DNA of 41,462 bases from Nocardia tenerifensis NBRC 101015. GTDB taxonomy: Bacteria > Actinomycetota > Actinomycetes > Mycobacteriales > Mycobacteriaceae. The translations under genes and the position numbers were made by a program. Of the stretch, positions 1 through 7,761 are shown piece after piece. A model generated the notes under the pieces. The model was given only the letters and a program-made list of their open reading frames with translations, was not told the origin of the DNA and ran no database searches. The number at the start of each line of letters is the position of its first letter. Position 1 is the stretch's first letter. Location: positions 1-41,462 of the forward strand of contig NZ_BAGH01000310.1 of NCBI RefSeq assembly GCF_000308715.1. Reading direction: 5' to 3'.

Positions 1-104
1 TGCGCGGCGGCGACCGTCCGGCGCCGCTGCGGCCCGCGCCCGGCGAGCGGGTGTGCGTGGTGGTGTGCGGCGCGAATACCGACCTGTCCGATCTGGCGAG
101 ATAG
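1..104 (+). CDS. 3' end of a threonine/serine dehydratase-like PLP enzyme (partial)
   Basis: Only the last 33 codons are inside the window (frame starting at base 3, stop TAG at 102-104). The visible tail ends in GERVCVVVCGANTDLSDLAR. A glycine/valine-rich strand followed by CGAN and a short acidic helix is what the C-terminus of fold-type II PLP enzymes of the serine/threonine dehydratase family looks like. Those enzymes deaminate serine or threonine to a 2-oxo acid. The active-site lysine and the PLP-binding loop lie upstream, outside the window, so the assignment rests on the tail alone and a related beta-family enzyme is possible. Confidence 0.5.
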   Translation, partial: RGGDRPAPLRPAPGERVCVVVCGANTDLSDLAR

Positions 105-160
105 CCCCCCGCCCTCGGCGGATCGCCCCTGCGAGCCTCGGCGAACACCCGCGCGCGGAG

Positions 161-208
161 CTAGTGCCTCGTCGAGAAACGTGCCGAAATTCCTGGACGA
201 GGCACTAG
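161..208. repeat. Perfect 13-bp inverted repeat, MITE-like or terminator hairpin
   Basis: CTAGTGCCTCGTC at 161-173 is exactly reverse-complementary to GACGAGGCACTAG at 196-208, with a 22-base loop. The outer ends are CTAG. It lies between the partial dehydratase gene and the thioredoxin-like gene, both on the + strand. It could form a terminator stem, but there is no T-tract. The flush palindromic ends also resemble a very short transposon-derived element. Confidence 0.6.
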
Positions 209-246
209 GCTCATACCGACTTCGATTCCGACGAAAAAGCACTTCC

Positions 247-792
247 ATGGCGCTCGCATCCCACATGGTTCCCCTCGGCACACCCGCACCGGACTTCGCA
301 CTGCCGGACCTGGATCGGCGGACGCACTCGCGCGCGGACTTCGCGGACGGTCCGGGCCTGCTGGTCGTCTTCGCCTCGAACCACTGCCCCTACGTCAAGC
401 ACCTCGAAACGGCGCTGGGCGAACTGGTCGACACGCTGTCCGTGCCGACGGTGGCGATCTGCGCCAACGACATCGTCGGCTACCCCGACGACGCCCCGAA
501 CCGACTGCGCGATCAGGCCATTCGCGCGGGTTGGACGTTCCCCTACCTCGTCGACGAGTCCCAGGAGGTCAGCCGCGCCTTCCAGGCGGCCTGCACCCCG
601 GACTTTTTCCTCTATGACGCGTCCCTGACGCTCGCCTACCGCGGCGCCTTCGACGAATCCACGCCCGGCAATGGAAAACCGGTGACGGGCAACGACTTAC
701 GAGCAGCCATCGAGTCCGTCCTGGACGGCGAGCCGGTGCCGGAGCCGCACCGGCCGAGCATGGGCTGCTCGATAAAGTGGCGCGCGGACTGA
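247..792 (+). CDS. Thioredoxin-like / AhpC-TSA family protein
   Basis: This 181-residue protein has the N-terminal VPLGTPAPDFALPDLD strand typical of the AhpC-TSA/thioredoxin-like fold. After the first strand comes the active-site-like loop SNHCPYVKHLE, in which a single Cys-Pro replaces the CxxC of classical thioredoxins. Family members of this NHCPYVKH type are cytosolic and probably act as peroxidase- or reductase-like redox proteins, but the substrate is not known. I chose the ATG at 247. An in-frame GTG at 181 also exists, but it would run through the 161-208 inverted repeat and encode an unusual basic extension. No strong Shine-Dalgarno precedes 247. The downstream alpha/beta hydrolase gene follows 51 bases later on the same strand. 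Confidence 0.8.
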   Translation: MALASHMVPLGTPAPDFALPDLDRRTHSRADFADGPGLLVVFASNHCPYVKHLETALGELVDTLSVPTVAICANDIVGYPDDAPNRLRDQAIRAGWTFPYLVDESQEVSRAFQAACTPDFFLYDASLTLAYRGAFDESTPGNGKPVTGNDLRAAIESVLDGEPVPEPHRPSMGCSIKWRAD

Positions 793-843
793 AAACCGTC
801 CGCGCCGAACAGGACTCGACCGTCCGACGAAAGGGGAGGGACG

Positions 844-1767
844 TTGGCAACCATCGTTCTCGTACACGGCATCGCGCAGGAACAGGCCGCCGCCGACTGC
901 TTGGAGGCGCAGTGGCTGCCGGGGCTCGCAGGCGGGGTACGCAACCACGGCGACAACGAGCTCGCGGATCGCCTGTGGCGCAACGGCTTACCCGGTGACA
1001 TCTCGACCAGGATGGCGTTCTACGGCAACCAGTTCCTCGCGAAGGGCGCCCAGGGCGGCGGGCCGGGCGACCTCGACGACGAGCAGCTCGCGCTGATGGA
1101 GCAGCTCGCCGAGCAGTGGCTGGCCACCGCCGCCGAGCACGCGAGCGATCACCGCGACCGGGCGACCGCGCAGCGGCTGATCGCGGTGCCGCCGCCGGAC
1201 GCCAAGCCGCAGGGCGCTAAGGCCGCGCTGCGGCCCGCCCTCAACGCGCTGGTCCGGCTGCGCTGGTTCGCGCCGTTCGGCGTCGGGCTGGCCGAGAAGT
1301 TCGTCGTGCGGGCCCTGTCGCAGGTCACCCGCTACTTCACCGACGCCGACATCAGGGAGTACGCCCAGCAGCAGGTGCTCTCCCACGTCGGGCCGGACAC
1401 CAGGCTCATCGTCGCGCACTCCCTCGGCTCGGTGGTCGCCTACGAGGCGCTGCACCGCGTGGACCAGGAGGTGACGCTGGTGACCATGGGCTCGCCGCTC
1501 GGGCTGCGCACCGTCATCTACGACCGGCTCCGACCGCAGCCGTCCACCGTCCCCAAATCCGTCACCAGCTGGCACAACCTCGTCGACCGAGACGACCTCG
1601 TCGCCGCGCACCTCGACCTCGCCCCCTACTTCCCGCCGTATCCCGGCGCCGCCGTCACCCCCGTCACCGAGGAGCCGCTCGACAACGGCGCCAGCCCACA
1701 CGACTCGACCCACTACCTGACGAAGGCGGTCACCGGCGGCATCGTCGCCAAAGCCCTCGCCGGTTAA
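844..1767 (+). CDS. Alpha/beta hydrolase (lipase/esterase-like)
   Basis: This 307-residue protein opens with the strand and oxyanion-type motif VLVHGIAQEQ. It has a nucleophile elbow AHSLGS with Ser at about residue 193, and a candidate catalytic His near the C-terminus in SPHDSTHYL. An aspartate in the WHNLVDRDD segment could complete the triad. No signal peptide is visible, so it is probably cytosolic. The start is TTG at 844, supported by GGGGAGG a few bases upstream. The stop codon overlaps the stop of the convergent MFS gene by 3 bases. The substrate cannot be told from sequence. The family reads as a lipase-like carboxyl-ester hydrolase. Confidence 0.8.
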   Translation: MATIVLVHGIAQEQAAADCLEAQWLPGLAGGVRNHGDNELADRLWRNGLPGDISTRMAFYGNQFLAKGAQGGGPGDLDDEQLALMEQLAEQWLATAAEHASDHRDRATAQRLIAVPPPDAKPQGAKAALRPALNALVRLRWFAPFGVGLAEKFVVRALSQVTRYFTDADIREYAQQQVLSHVGPDTRLIVAHSLGSVVAYEALHRVDQEVTLVTMGSPLGLRTVIYDRLRPQPSTVPKSVTSWHNLVDRDDLVAAHLDLAPYFPPYPGAAVTPVTEEPLDNGASPHDSTHYLTKAVTGGIVAKALAG

Positions 1768-2942
1768 CGGTTCTCGACGGCCCGCGCGGGCGCGGCCCCG
1801 CGCGTCCGTTCCCGCCATGCCAGCCACACCGCCAATGTCGCACCCGCGACGGTGAGCACCGCGCCGGCCAACGGAATAGACCGCAGGCCCGATCCGTCGC
1901 CGATCACTTCACCGCCCAGTCGGCCCGCGCACGCCGCGGCCAGCTGGAACCCGGACGCGTTGACCGCGACGGCCAGCGTCGGCGCGACGGCGGCCGCCGC
2001 GACCACCCGCGTCTGCATCCCGGGAATGATCGCGAATGCCAACGCTCCGATCACGAAAGTCAGTACCGCAGCGCCTGTTCGGTCGCCGCCGATCAACCAG
2101 AACAGCAGTAGCGCGCAGGCCAGCGCCGCGAGCAGGCCGGCCACCGACGGCAGCAACGCCCGATCGGCCAGCCGGCCGCCCACCTGGTTGCCGATGATGG
2201 CACCGACCCCGTAGACCAGCAACAGCACCGGAACTGTACTCGTGGCGAAGCCACTGATATCGGTGAGCAAAGGCGCTATGAACGTGAACACGGTCACCAC
2301 GCCGATATTGCCCAACGCGGTGAGCGCGATCGCCCACCACACCTCCCGATCACCGAAGACGCGCAGCTCACCGAGTACCGACCCGTCGACGGCGCCCGGT
2401 TGCTCCGGCATGAACCGGATCACCAGCGGTAGCGCGATCGCCGCGGACAGCGCGACGGCCACGAAAGTGGCTCGCCAGCCCAGGCTTTGGCCGATCACCG
2501 CGCCGATCGGCGTGCCGAGAACGATCCCCAGATTCATGCCGAGCGCCACCCGCGCCACCGCGGCGGCCTCCCGCCCGGCCTCGGCGGTGGCGACCGCGGT
2601 GGCGATCGCCACCGCGAAGAACGTGGCGACCACGAGTCCCGCGGCGGCGCGCATCGCCAGCAGCACAGGGTAGTTCGGGGCGATCGCGGAGCCCAGATTC
2701 GCGAGCACCGCGAACACGACCAGCCCGGCGACGAGCGGCTTACGCGCCACCCGCGCCGTCAACACGGTGACCACCGGGCCGCCGACGATCATGCCGACCG
2801 CGTACGCAGTCACCAGCGTTCCCGCCGTGGAGACCGAAACAGACAGTCCCTCAGCGACTTCCGGGAGTATTCCGGCGATCACGAACTCCCCCGTCGTGAG
2901 GCTGAAGACCACCGACATCAACGAATAGACAGCAGGCCGCAT
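1764..2942 (-). CDS. MFS drug/sugar efflux transporter (DHA1 / AraJ type)
   Basis: This 392-residue protein has about 12 hydrophobic segments. The first, beginning MRPAVYSLMSVVFSLTTGEFVIAGILPEVA, is typical of AraJ/YdhP-like DHA1 transporters. Motif-A-like positions follow TM2 (TARVARKPL), and TM4-5 carry GRE and the RATF segment. It should be a proton-coupled efflux pump in the inner membrane for small toxic compounds. I chose the ATG at 2942, with GAGG eight bases upstream; a GTG at 2945 directly precedes it. It is transcribed away from a MarR gene through an 83-base region holding a palindromic operator, so repression by that MarR protein, relieved by a transported ligand, is likely. Confidence 0.9.
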   Translation of the reverse strand: MRPAVYSLMSVVFSLTTGEFVIAGILPEVAEGLSVSVSTAGTLVTAYAVGMIVGGPVVTVLTARVARKPLVAGLVVFAVLANLGSAIAPNYPVLLAMRAAAGLVVATFFAVAIATAVATAEAGREAAAVARVALGMNLGIVLGTPIGAVIGQSLGWRATFVAVALSAAIALPLVIRFMPEQPGAVDGSVLGELRVFGDREVWWAIALTALGNIGVVTVFTFIAPLLTDISGFATSTVPVLLLVYGVGAIIGNQVGGRLADRALLPSVAGLLAALACALLLFWLIGGDRTGAAVLTFVIGALAFAIIPGMQTRVVAAAAVAPTLAVAVNASGFQLAAACAGRLGGEVIGDGSGLRSIPLAGAVLTVAGATLAVWLAWRERTRGAAPARAVENR

Positions 2943-2957
2943 CACAGCATCCTCATG

Positions 2958-3003
2958 TAGTTCTAACTCAAATGATACAAACTAGAACTATCACAGTTCG
3001 AAC
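2958..3003. promoter_or_regulatory. Divergent MFS/MarR operator region
   Basis: Perfect inverted half-sites TAGTTCTA (2958-2965) and TAGAACTA (2983-2990) are separated by 17 bases. A second palindrome, GTTCGAAC, lies at 2996-3003. Both sit in the 83-base gap between divergent MFS and MarR genes, where MarR dimers usually bind to repress both directions. The binding protein is inferred from position only. Confidence 0.6.
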
Positions 3004-3012
3004 CAAGACCGC

Positions 3013-3025
3013 TAGACTCGGAGAA
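3013..3025 (+). promoter_or_regulatory. -10 element of the MarR gene (leaderless-type start)
   Basis: TAGACT at 3013-3018 fits the TANNNT -10 consensus and ends seven bases before the ATG at 3026. This spacing is typical of leaderless transcripts in actinobacteria. A GGAG stretch overlaps the same gap, so a short-leader alternative remains open. Confidence 0.45.
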
Positions 3026-3475
3026 ATGACGCGCCAGCCCCCGCCGATCGTGGACACCGAACTCGACCGCGACGTCTGCAAACTGGTGCACCGGTTCACT
3101 CACCGGCTCGACGTGCACGTCCGGCGCGTCGCCGAGCAACTGGACCTCACGCCGTCACAGGTCATCGCCCTGCGCGAGCTGTCGGAGCCGATCACGGCGC
3201 GGGAGCTGGCCACCCGCATGTCCTGCGAGCCGTCCAACGCCACGTTCGTCCTGGATCGGCTCGAACAACAGAAGCTGATCCGCCGCCAGCCGCACCCGAC
3301 CGACCGCCGCGCCAAGCAGATCGAGCTCACCGCGGCCGGCGAGCGCCGCCGAGCCGCGGCGGTCGAACTGCTGGGCTCCGACTCGCCACTCGCCTCGCTC
3401 ACCGCCACCCAACAGCGAGCCTTGCGCGACCTGCTCCACGCGATGACGGCCGACACCCCCGAACAAAACTCTTGA
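3026..3475 (+). CDS. MarR family transcriptional regulator
   Basis: This 149-residue winged-helix protein has an N-terminal dimerisation helix. Its recognition region reads LTPSQVIALRELSEPITARELATRMSCEPSNATFVLDRLEQQKLI, followed by the wing RRQPHPTDRRAKQIELTAAG. These are the standard MarR elements, including the DxR(R) wing tip. It very probably represses its own gene and the divergent MFS exporter through the palindromes at 2958-3003. I chose the ATG at 3026. A longer frame begins at an ATG at 2972, but that start would lie inside the operator and add a basic stretch not typical of MarR. The next gene on the strand, an SGNH hydrolase, has its own promoter. Confidence 0.85.
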   Translation: MTRQPPPIVDTELDRDVCKLVHRFTHRLDVHVRRVAEQLDLTPSQVIALRELSEPITARELATRMSCEPSNATFVLDRLEQQKLIRRQPHPTDRRAKQIELTAAGERRRAAAVELLGSDSPLASLTATQQRALRDLLHAMTADTPEQNS

Positions 3476-3508
3476 TATAGACATACGTACGCACGTATTG
3501 TTTGTCTT
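3472..3508 (+). promoter_or_regulatory. Promoter with embedded palindrome upstream of the SGNH hydrolase
   Basis: TTGATA (3472-3477) and TATTGT (3496-3501) are spaced by 18 bases and read as -35 and -10 boxes. The -10 ends seven bases before the ATG at 3509. The inverted repeat ATACGT-ACGC-ACGTAT (3483-3498) fills the spacer and overlaps the -10, an ideal place for a repressor of TetR or MarR type. The palindrome differs from the one upstream of the MFS gene. Confidence 0.55.
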
Positions 3509-4213
3509 ATGACCGTGGCCGCCCCCACCACCGAAGAGACCGACCCGTTCTGCCTACCCCCGCTGGAGGCCGCGGCGCTACTGTACGACGCGCCGTGGCG
3601 GCGCTTCGCCGTGATCGGCGACAGCCTGTCGGCCGGCACCGGCGATCCCAGCCCCGGCTACACGACCCTCGGCTGGGCCGATCGGGTCGCCGACGTGCTG
3701 CGCCGCGTGCGCCCCGATCTCGCGTATCTGAATACCGCCGAGGACGGTGCCACCACACCGGAAACCCTACGGCGGCAAGCGGATCGGATGCTCGACTTCG
3801 CCCCCGACCTCCTGCACCTACCGTCGGGCGCCAACGACATCGTCCGCCGCACACCGGATTTCGGCGAGATCGAGCAGAACCTGCGCGCCATGTACCGCTT
3901 GGCGGCGGGCACCGGTGCCCGCCTGACCGTCTTCACCCTCGGCAAAGCCTATGTCGTGCCGGTCTTTCCGGACTGGCGCGACCGAGTCCGTCGCGTCAAC
4001 GACCTCACCCGCGCCCTGGCCGCGGAGTTCGACGCCACGGTGATCGACATGTGGGACCACCCGATCAACGAGCGCCCGAACCTGTTGAGCGCGGACGGAA
4101 TTCACTTCGCCGCCGCGGGCCAGGCGGTCATGGCCGCCGAGGTCGTCAAGCGGCTCGCGCACCTGCTCGACTCGGCGCGGACCGCCCATGACGGCCCGCG
4201 CCGAATGGCTTAA
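3509..4213 (+). CDS. SGNH/GDSL-type esterase
   Basis: This 234-residue protein contains block I of the SGNH hydrolase fold, FAVIGDSLSAGTGD, with the catalytic Ser at about residue 43. It also has a GAND block (LPSGANDIV) and a C-terminal block V, ADGIHFAAAG, carrying the catalytic Asp/His pair. These enzymes cleave esters of short acyl chains or sugars. No signal peptide is seen, so it is probably cytosolic. It starts 33 bases after the MarR gene but behind its own promoter. Its stop overlaps the stop of the convergent reductase-like gene. The real substrate is unknown. Confidence 0.85.
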   Translation: MTVAAPTTEETDPFCLPPLEAAALLYDAPWRRFAVIGDSLSAGTGDPSPGYTTLGWADRVADVLRRVRPDLAYLNTAEDGATTPETLRRQADRMLDFAPDLLHLPSGANDIVRRTPDFGEIEQNLRAMYRLAAGTGARLTVFTLGKAYVVPVFPDWRDRVRRVNDLTRALAAEFDATVIDMWDHPINERPNLLSADGIHFAAAGQAVMAAEVVKRLAHLLDSARTAHDGPRRMA

Positions 4214-4821
4214 TCGTCCGCCTTGAGGCTGACCTTCGCCGTCTCGTAGTCACCGGTCGGCGCCGCCTCGTCCTTGGTGTAGACGAGGTGCAGCACACCG
4301 GTGGTGAACGTCTCCGAGGACAGCAGCCGCAGCGGCAGCGTCGCGTCGCGATCCTCGAACAGCCGCTCTCCCTTGCCCACCACGATCGGGTGCACCAGCA
4401 GGTGCAGCTCGTCCAGCAGCCCCGCCTCGAGCAGCTGGCGCACGATGGACACCGAGCCGCTCATGGCGATGTCCCCGCCGGGCTCGTTCTTCAGCGCGGT
4501 CACCGCCTCGAGCAGATCGCCCTTCAGCACCTCGGAGTTGCGCCAGATGAATTCGAGATTCTGGCGCGAGACGACGAGCTTGCGGGCGTCGCCGAGCGCC
4601 TTGGCCATGCCCGCGTCGTCGCCGCCCGCGGCCTCGCGCTCCGGCCAGGCGCCCGCGAAGCTGTCGTAGGTGACGCGGCCGAGCAGCAGCGTGTCGGCGG
4701 TGCCCAGCTGCGCGGTGACCGCGGCGCCCATCTGGTCGTTGAAGTACGGGAAGTGCCAGTCCTGCGGGTCGGCCACGACGCCGTCGACCGAGACGAACAA
4801 GCCCGCGGTGATTTTCCTCAT
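4210..4821 (-). CDS. Dihydrofolate reductase-like (RibD C-terminal domain) protein
   Basis: This 203-residue protein starts MRKITAGLFVSVDGVVADP, followed by LLLGRVTYDSFAGAWPE and, near the C-terminus, SGSVSIVRQLLEAGLLDELHLLVHPIVVGKGERLFED. This succession is diagnostic of the RibD_C/YyaP family, NADPH-binding relatives of dihydrofolate reductase and the riboflavin-pathway reductase. Stand-alone members like this are common in actinobacteria and have no firm substrate. The start is ATG at 4821 with AGGAG eight bases upstream. Transcription runs toward the SGNH hydrolase, and the two stop codons overlap by four bases. Confidence 0.85.
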   Translation of the reverse strand: MRKITAGLFVSVDGVVADPQDWHFPYFNDQMGAAVTAQLGTADTLLLGRVTYDSFAGAWPEREAAGGDDAGMAKALGDARKLVVSRQNLEFIWRNSEVLKGDLLEAVTALKNEPGGDIAMSGSVSIVRQLLEAGLLDELHLLVHPIVVGKGERLFEDRDATLPLRLLSSETFTTGVLHLVYTKDEAAPTGDYETAKVSLKADD

Positions 4822-4898
4822 CGTCTGTGCTCCTGGATCAGTTGTGCCTGTGTTGCCTGATCTGACGGAGCGGCGATCGGAAACTCATCGGTGCGCGG

Positions 4899-5615
4899 TC
4901 AGACCCGTTCGGCCTCGAGCACCCAGACCGGCAGCAGCATGCAGCCCTCCGCGTCGGTTTCGGGCCGAACCCCGCTGCGTGCCATCACTTCCAGGAACTC
5001 CGGCGTCGGTTTGATGGCGGTGAGTTTGTCCGCGCGCAACTCGGTCAGGCGCCAGTCCGGAGCGCCGAAGGAGTCGCGCAGCTCCTGCTCGGTGATCGGG
5101 TGCGGCGCCCACGACTCGCTGTTCTCGACCTCGGAGAAGCAGAACTGGATCAGCCGCCCGCCCGGCCGCAGCACCCGGCGCAGCGCCGCCACGTGCGCCG
5201 CGCGCTGCTCGCGGTCGAGGCAGTGCGCGAGGGCACTGCTGACGACGGTGTCGAACCGGCCGTCGTACCCGTCGAGCACGGTGGCGTCGGCGACCGCGAA
5301 GTCCACCGTCACGCCGCGCTCGGCCGCCTGCGCGCGGGCCTTCTCGATCGCCGTCGGCGCGAAATCCAGTCCGGTCACCCGGTAGCCGAGCTCGGCCAGG
5401 TAGATCGCGGTATCGCCACGGCCGCAACCGATGTCGAGCACGTCGCCGGTGATCCGGCCCGCCTGCTCGAACTCGACGAGCAACGGCTGCGGTCTGCCGA
5501 TCTCCCACGGCAGCCGGTCCATCACCAGCCCCTCGACGAGCGTGCCGTCCTTGTAAGCGTTCTCGAAATCGATGGATGTCGGGTCGACCCTGGGTGTTGC
5601 GTCACTGTCGGTCAT
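4899..5615 (-). CDS. Class I SAM-dependent methyltransferase
   Basis: This 238-residue protein carries the AdoMet-binding motif I VLDIGCGRGDTAIYLAELG at about residues 57-75, the acidic strand-2 end GLDFAP, motif II-like FAVADATVLDG and a later LRPGGRLIQFCFSE segment. It should therefore methylate a small molecule using S-adenosylmethionine in the cytosol. The start at 5615 (MTDSDATP) follows a GAGGGACAGG stretch on the coding strand. The same frame stays open much further upstream, but that is only GC-rich readthrough over the neighbouring gene. The substrate is unknown. Confidence 0.85.
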   Translation of the reverse strand: MTDSDATPRVDPTSIDFENAYKDGTLVEGLVMDRLPWEIGRPQPLLVEFEQAGRITGDVLDIGCGRGDTAIYLAELGYRVTGLDFAPTAIEKARAQAAERGVTVDFAVADATVLDGYDGRFDTVVSSALAHCLDREQRAAHVAALRRVLRPGGRLIQFCFSEVENSESWAPHPITEQELRDSFGAPDWRLTELRADKLTAIKPTPEFLEVMARSGVRPETDAEGCMLLPVWVLEAERV

Positions 5616-5725
5616 CGCGGAACCTGTCCCTCGCCTAGATGGTGGATAGGGAAATCGACGGGTGAATTCTAACCAGAAACGGAGTAAGTGTCTCCGTTTT
5701 GACGTGACATGCTTTTCGGCGCGGA

Positions 5726-6682
5726 TCAGCGCACCACGGCGGACCCGTGGAAGGCGGCGCGGTAGCTGTGCGGACTGGTGCCGACGACGCGCTTGAAACG
5801 GTCGCGGAACGCGGTGGGTGAGCCGAAGCCGACCTGCCCGGCGATCCGGTCCACGGGATGGGCGGTCGATTCGAGCAGATACTGGGCTTGCCGAATCCTG
5901 GCCCGCAGCAACCACTGCAGCGGCGTGGTGCCGGTCTGCTCGCGGAAGCGCCGGTTGAGCGTGCGGGTGCTCATCCCGGCGTGCGCGGCGATCTGCTCGA
6001 GGGTCAGGTCCTTCGCGAAATTGTCTTGCAGCCAACGAGTTACGGGTTCCAACACCGAGCCGCGCGGCGTGGGCGGCTGGTCCTGCACGATGAACTGCGC
6101 CTGTCCCCCTTCGCGTTCCAGCGGGACGACGGACAGTCTGGCCGCGTCGGCCGCGACGGCCGAGCCGTGGTCGCGGCGAATCATGTGCAGGCACAGGTCG
6201 ATTCCCGCCGCGGCGCCGGCCGAGGTGAGCAGTTGGCCGTTGTCGACGTAGAGCACGTCCGGGTCCACCTCGACAGCGGGGTGCTGGGCCGCGAACTCGG
6301 CGGCGGCCGCCCAGTGCGTCGTCGCGCGGTGCCCGTCCAGCAGGCCGGTGGCGGCGAGCACGAACGCGCCGACACAGATCGAGGCGATGCGCGTTCCCCG
6401 GTCGGCCGCCTGCCGCAGCGCGTCGAGGACCTCCTCCGGCACCGGCCGGGCGAGATCGGAAAGGCCGGGCACGATGATTGTGTCCGCGTCGGCCAAGCCC
6501 GAGAGGTCGAACGGCGGACGCAGCGTGAAGGCGCCGGCATCCACCGTCTCCGCGACACCGCAGACGCGCACCCGGTAGGCGCGGCGGCCGTCGGGCAACC
6601 GCACGCCGCCGAACACGTCGACGGGGGTGGTGAGATCGGAGGGGATGACCTTGTCCAGCGCGAGCACAGCCACGACATGCAT
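5726..6682 (-). CDS. GlxA family transcriptional regulator (DJ-1/PfpI-like domain + AraC HTH)
   Basis: This 318-residue protein has two parts. Residues 1-180 form a class I glutamine amidotransferase-like/DJ-1 domain (MHVVAVLALDKVIPSDLTTPVDVFGG, then IASICVGAFVLAATGLLDG with the nucleophile-elbow cysteine, then TTHW). Residues ~215-315 are an AraC-type double helix-turn-helix (LTLEQIAAHAGMSTRTLNRRFREQTGTTPLQW, then VDRIAGQVGFGSPTAFRDRFKRVVGTSPHSYR). Such proteins activate or repress neighbouring genes after sensing a metabolite. Divergent to it, 151 bases away, is a small membrane protein gene, the most obvious target. The ATG at 6682 sits six bases behind a -10 box. Confidence 0.88.
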   Translation of the reverse strand: MHVVAVLALDKVIPSDLTTPVDVFGGVRLPDGRRAYRVRVCGVAETVDAGAFTLRPPFDLSGLADADTIIVPGLSDLARPVPEEVLDALRQAADRGTRIASICVGAFVLAATGLLDGHRATTHWAAAAEFAAQHPAVEVDPDVLYVDNGQLLTSAGAAAGIDLCLHMIRRDHGSAVAADAARLSVVPLEREGGQAQFIVQDQPPTPRGSVLEPVTRWLQDNFAKDLTLEQIAAHAGMSTRTLNRRFREQTGTTPLQWLLRARIRQAQYLLESTAHPVDRIAGQVGFGSPTAFRDRFKRVVGTSPHSYRAAFHGSAVVR

Positions 6683-6717
6683 GGCACGAGGATAGGTCGC
6701 CAACGGTTTCGAGCCAA
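6683..6717 (-). promoter_or_regulatory. Promoter of the GlxA-type regulator
   Basis: On the minus strand TTGGCT (6712-6717) and TATCCT (6689-6694) are separated by exactly 17 bases. The -10 ends six bases from the ATG at 6682. This is a good sigma-70-type promoter giving a leaderless or near-leaderless message. Confidence 0.55.
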
Positions 6718-6833
6718 TGACTATGACCTGCACCACTAAATAAACCCGCAGGTCAAGCAGATGGCGAGAATCGACCGAACTGTGGCAGTTTCGCCTATTC
6801 CTGGCCTGCGGGACGGCCGCTAGCCTCGCCGCT

Positions 6834-7283
6834 GTGACGAAGTTTCTGCTGTCGGTCCACGTGCTGGCCGTAATCCTCGCCGTCGGGCCGGTGACGATCG
6901 CGGCGAGCATGTTCCCGCCGACCACCCGACGGGCCCTCGCCGAGATCGACAGCGAGCCCAAGGTGCTGAGCACGCTGCATCGCATCTGCCGGGTCTATGC
7001 CTACCTCGGCATCCTCGTGCCCGTCTTCGGGGCGTGCACCGCGCTGAGCCTGGGCGTGCTCACCGACACCTGGCTGCTGATCTCGATCGGCCTGACCGCG
7101 GCGGCGGCCGGCGTGCTGGCCCTGCTCATCCTGCCCGGCCAGCACAAGATCCTCGCCGACCTGCCCGCCGCCACCCCGACCCTGATTCGCCGACTCGGCA
7201 CGGACACAGGCATTTTCAACGTGCTGTGGGTCATCGTCACCGTGCTGATGATCGTCCGCCCCGGCTCGACCACCGGGGCCTGA
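6834..7283 (+). CDS. Small integral membrane protein (DUF2269-like)
   Basis: This 149-residue protein has four predicted transmembrane segments: FLLSVHVLAVILAVGPVTIA, a stretch around AYLGILVPVFGACTALSLGV, WLLISIGLTAAAAGVLALLI, and FNVLWVIVTVLMIVRP at the C-terminus. A histidine in the first helix and the GPVTIAA motif recall the DUF2269 family of predicted membrane proteins; the function is unknown. The GTG at 6834 lies seven bases after TAGCCT (6821-6826), a TANNNT -10 box, so translation may be leaderless. The gene is divergent from the GlxA-type regulator and may be under its control. Confidence 0.7.
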   Translation: MTKFLLSVHVLAVILAVGPVTIAASMFPPTTRRALAEIDSEPKVLSTLHRICRVYAYLGILVPVFGACTALSLGVLTDTWLLISIGLTAAAAGVLALLILPGQHKILADLPAATPTLIRRLGTDTGIFNVLWVIVTVLMIVRPGSTTGA

Positions 7284-7286
7284 CGT

Positions 7287-7652
7287 TCACTCCGGCGCGG
7301 CCATGTGCCGGATGGACTCGCCGCCCTTGGCGTGGTGCAGCCTGCCGAACTTGCTGTCGAGCAGGTGCGCCATGCTCTCGGCGGCGCCGCGATAGGCCTC
7401 CTCGACCGTCGCGGCGCGATGGGTGACCGCGACCGGATGCTGGCCCGCGGGCCGCGCCTCCAGCACGCACTGCTTGTCCTCCGGGCCGCCCTTCTCACCG
7501 TTCTGGTCGGTGAGGTGCGCCTCGACGCGCGTCAGCTGATTGCTGAAACGTGCTAGCACCGAAGCGATCTCGGTCTCCGCCCGCTCGCTCAGGCCCTCGC
7601 CGCCGTGGATGCCGCTTCCGGTATTGATCTGGATCTGCACAGCTTTCTCCAT
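7287..7652 (-). CDS. HPF/RaiA-family ribosome-associated protein, short form
   Basis: This 121-residue protein contains the fold signature of hibernation-promoting factors: VQIQINTGSGI, SERAETEIASVLARFSNQLTRVEAHLTDQN, KQCVLEARPAGQHPVAVTHRAATVEEAYRGAAE. It lacks the C-terminal dimerisation domain of long HPF, so it resembles the short single-domain forms that bind the 30S subunit and slow translation in stress. I chose the ATG at 7652. An open stretch back to 7715 adds only an atypical hydrophobic leader, and no strong ribosome-binding site distinguishes the two. It is convergent with the preceding membrane protein gene, four bases away. Confidence 0.75.
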   Translation of the reverse strand: MEKAVQIQINTGSGIHGGEGLSERAETEIASVLARFSNQLTRVEAHLTDQNGEKGGPEDKQCVLEARPAGQHPVAVTHRAATVEEAYRGAAESMAHLLDSKFGRLHHAKGGESIRHMAAPE

Positions 7653-7761
7653 TCCGTTAGGTAGCAAACTCCACGAAACCGACACTACCTGCGCGGCCCG
7701 TGTGGGCGTTGTCATAGCGCGGCGGCCCGGTCCCCGTCGGGACCGGGCCGGGCGGCGATAT

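Noticed and set aside
5616..6194. Extension of the methyltransferase frame to a 431-residue protein
   Set aside because: The additional N-terminal part is read across the AraC domain gene in another frame and contains only arginine/proline-rich sequence.
7034..7498. Long frames on both strands around the DUF2269-like and HPF-like genes
   Set aside because: They are GC-rich shadow frames with arginine/alanine-rich products and no family motifs.
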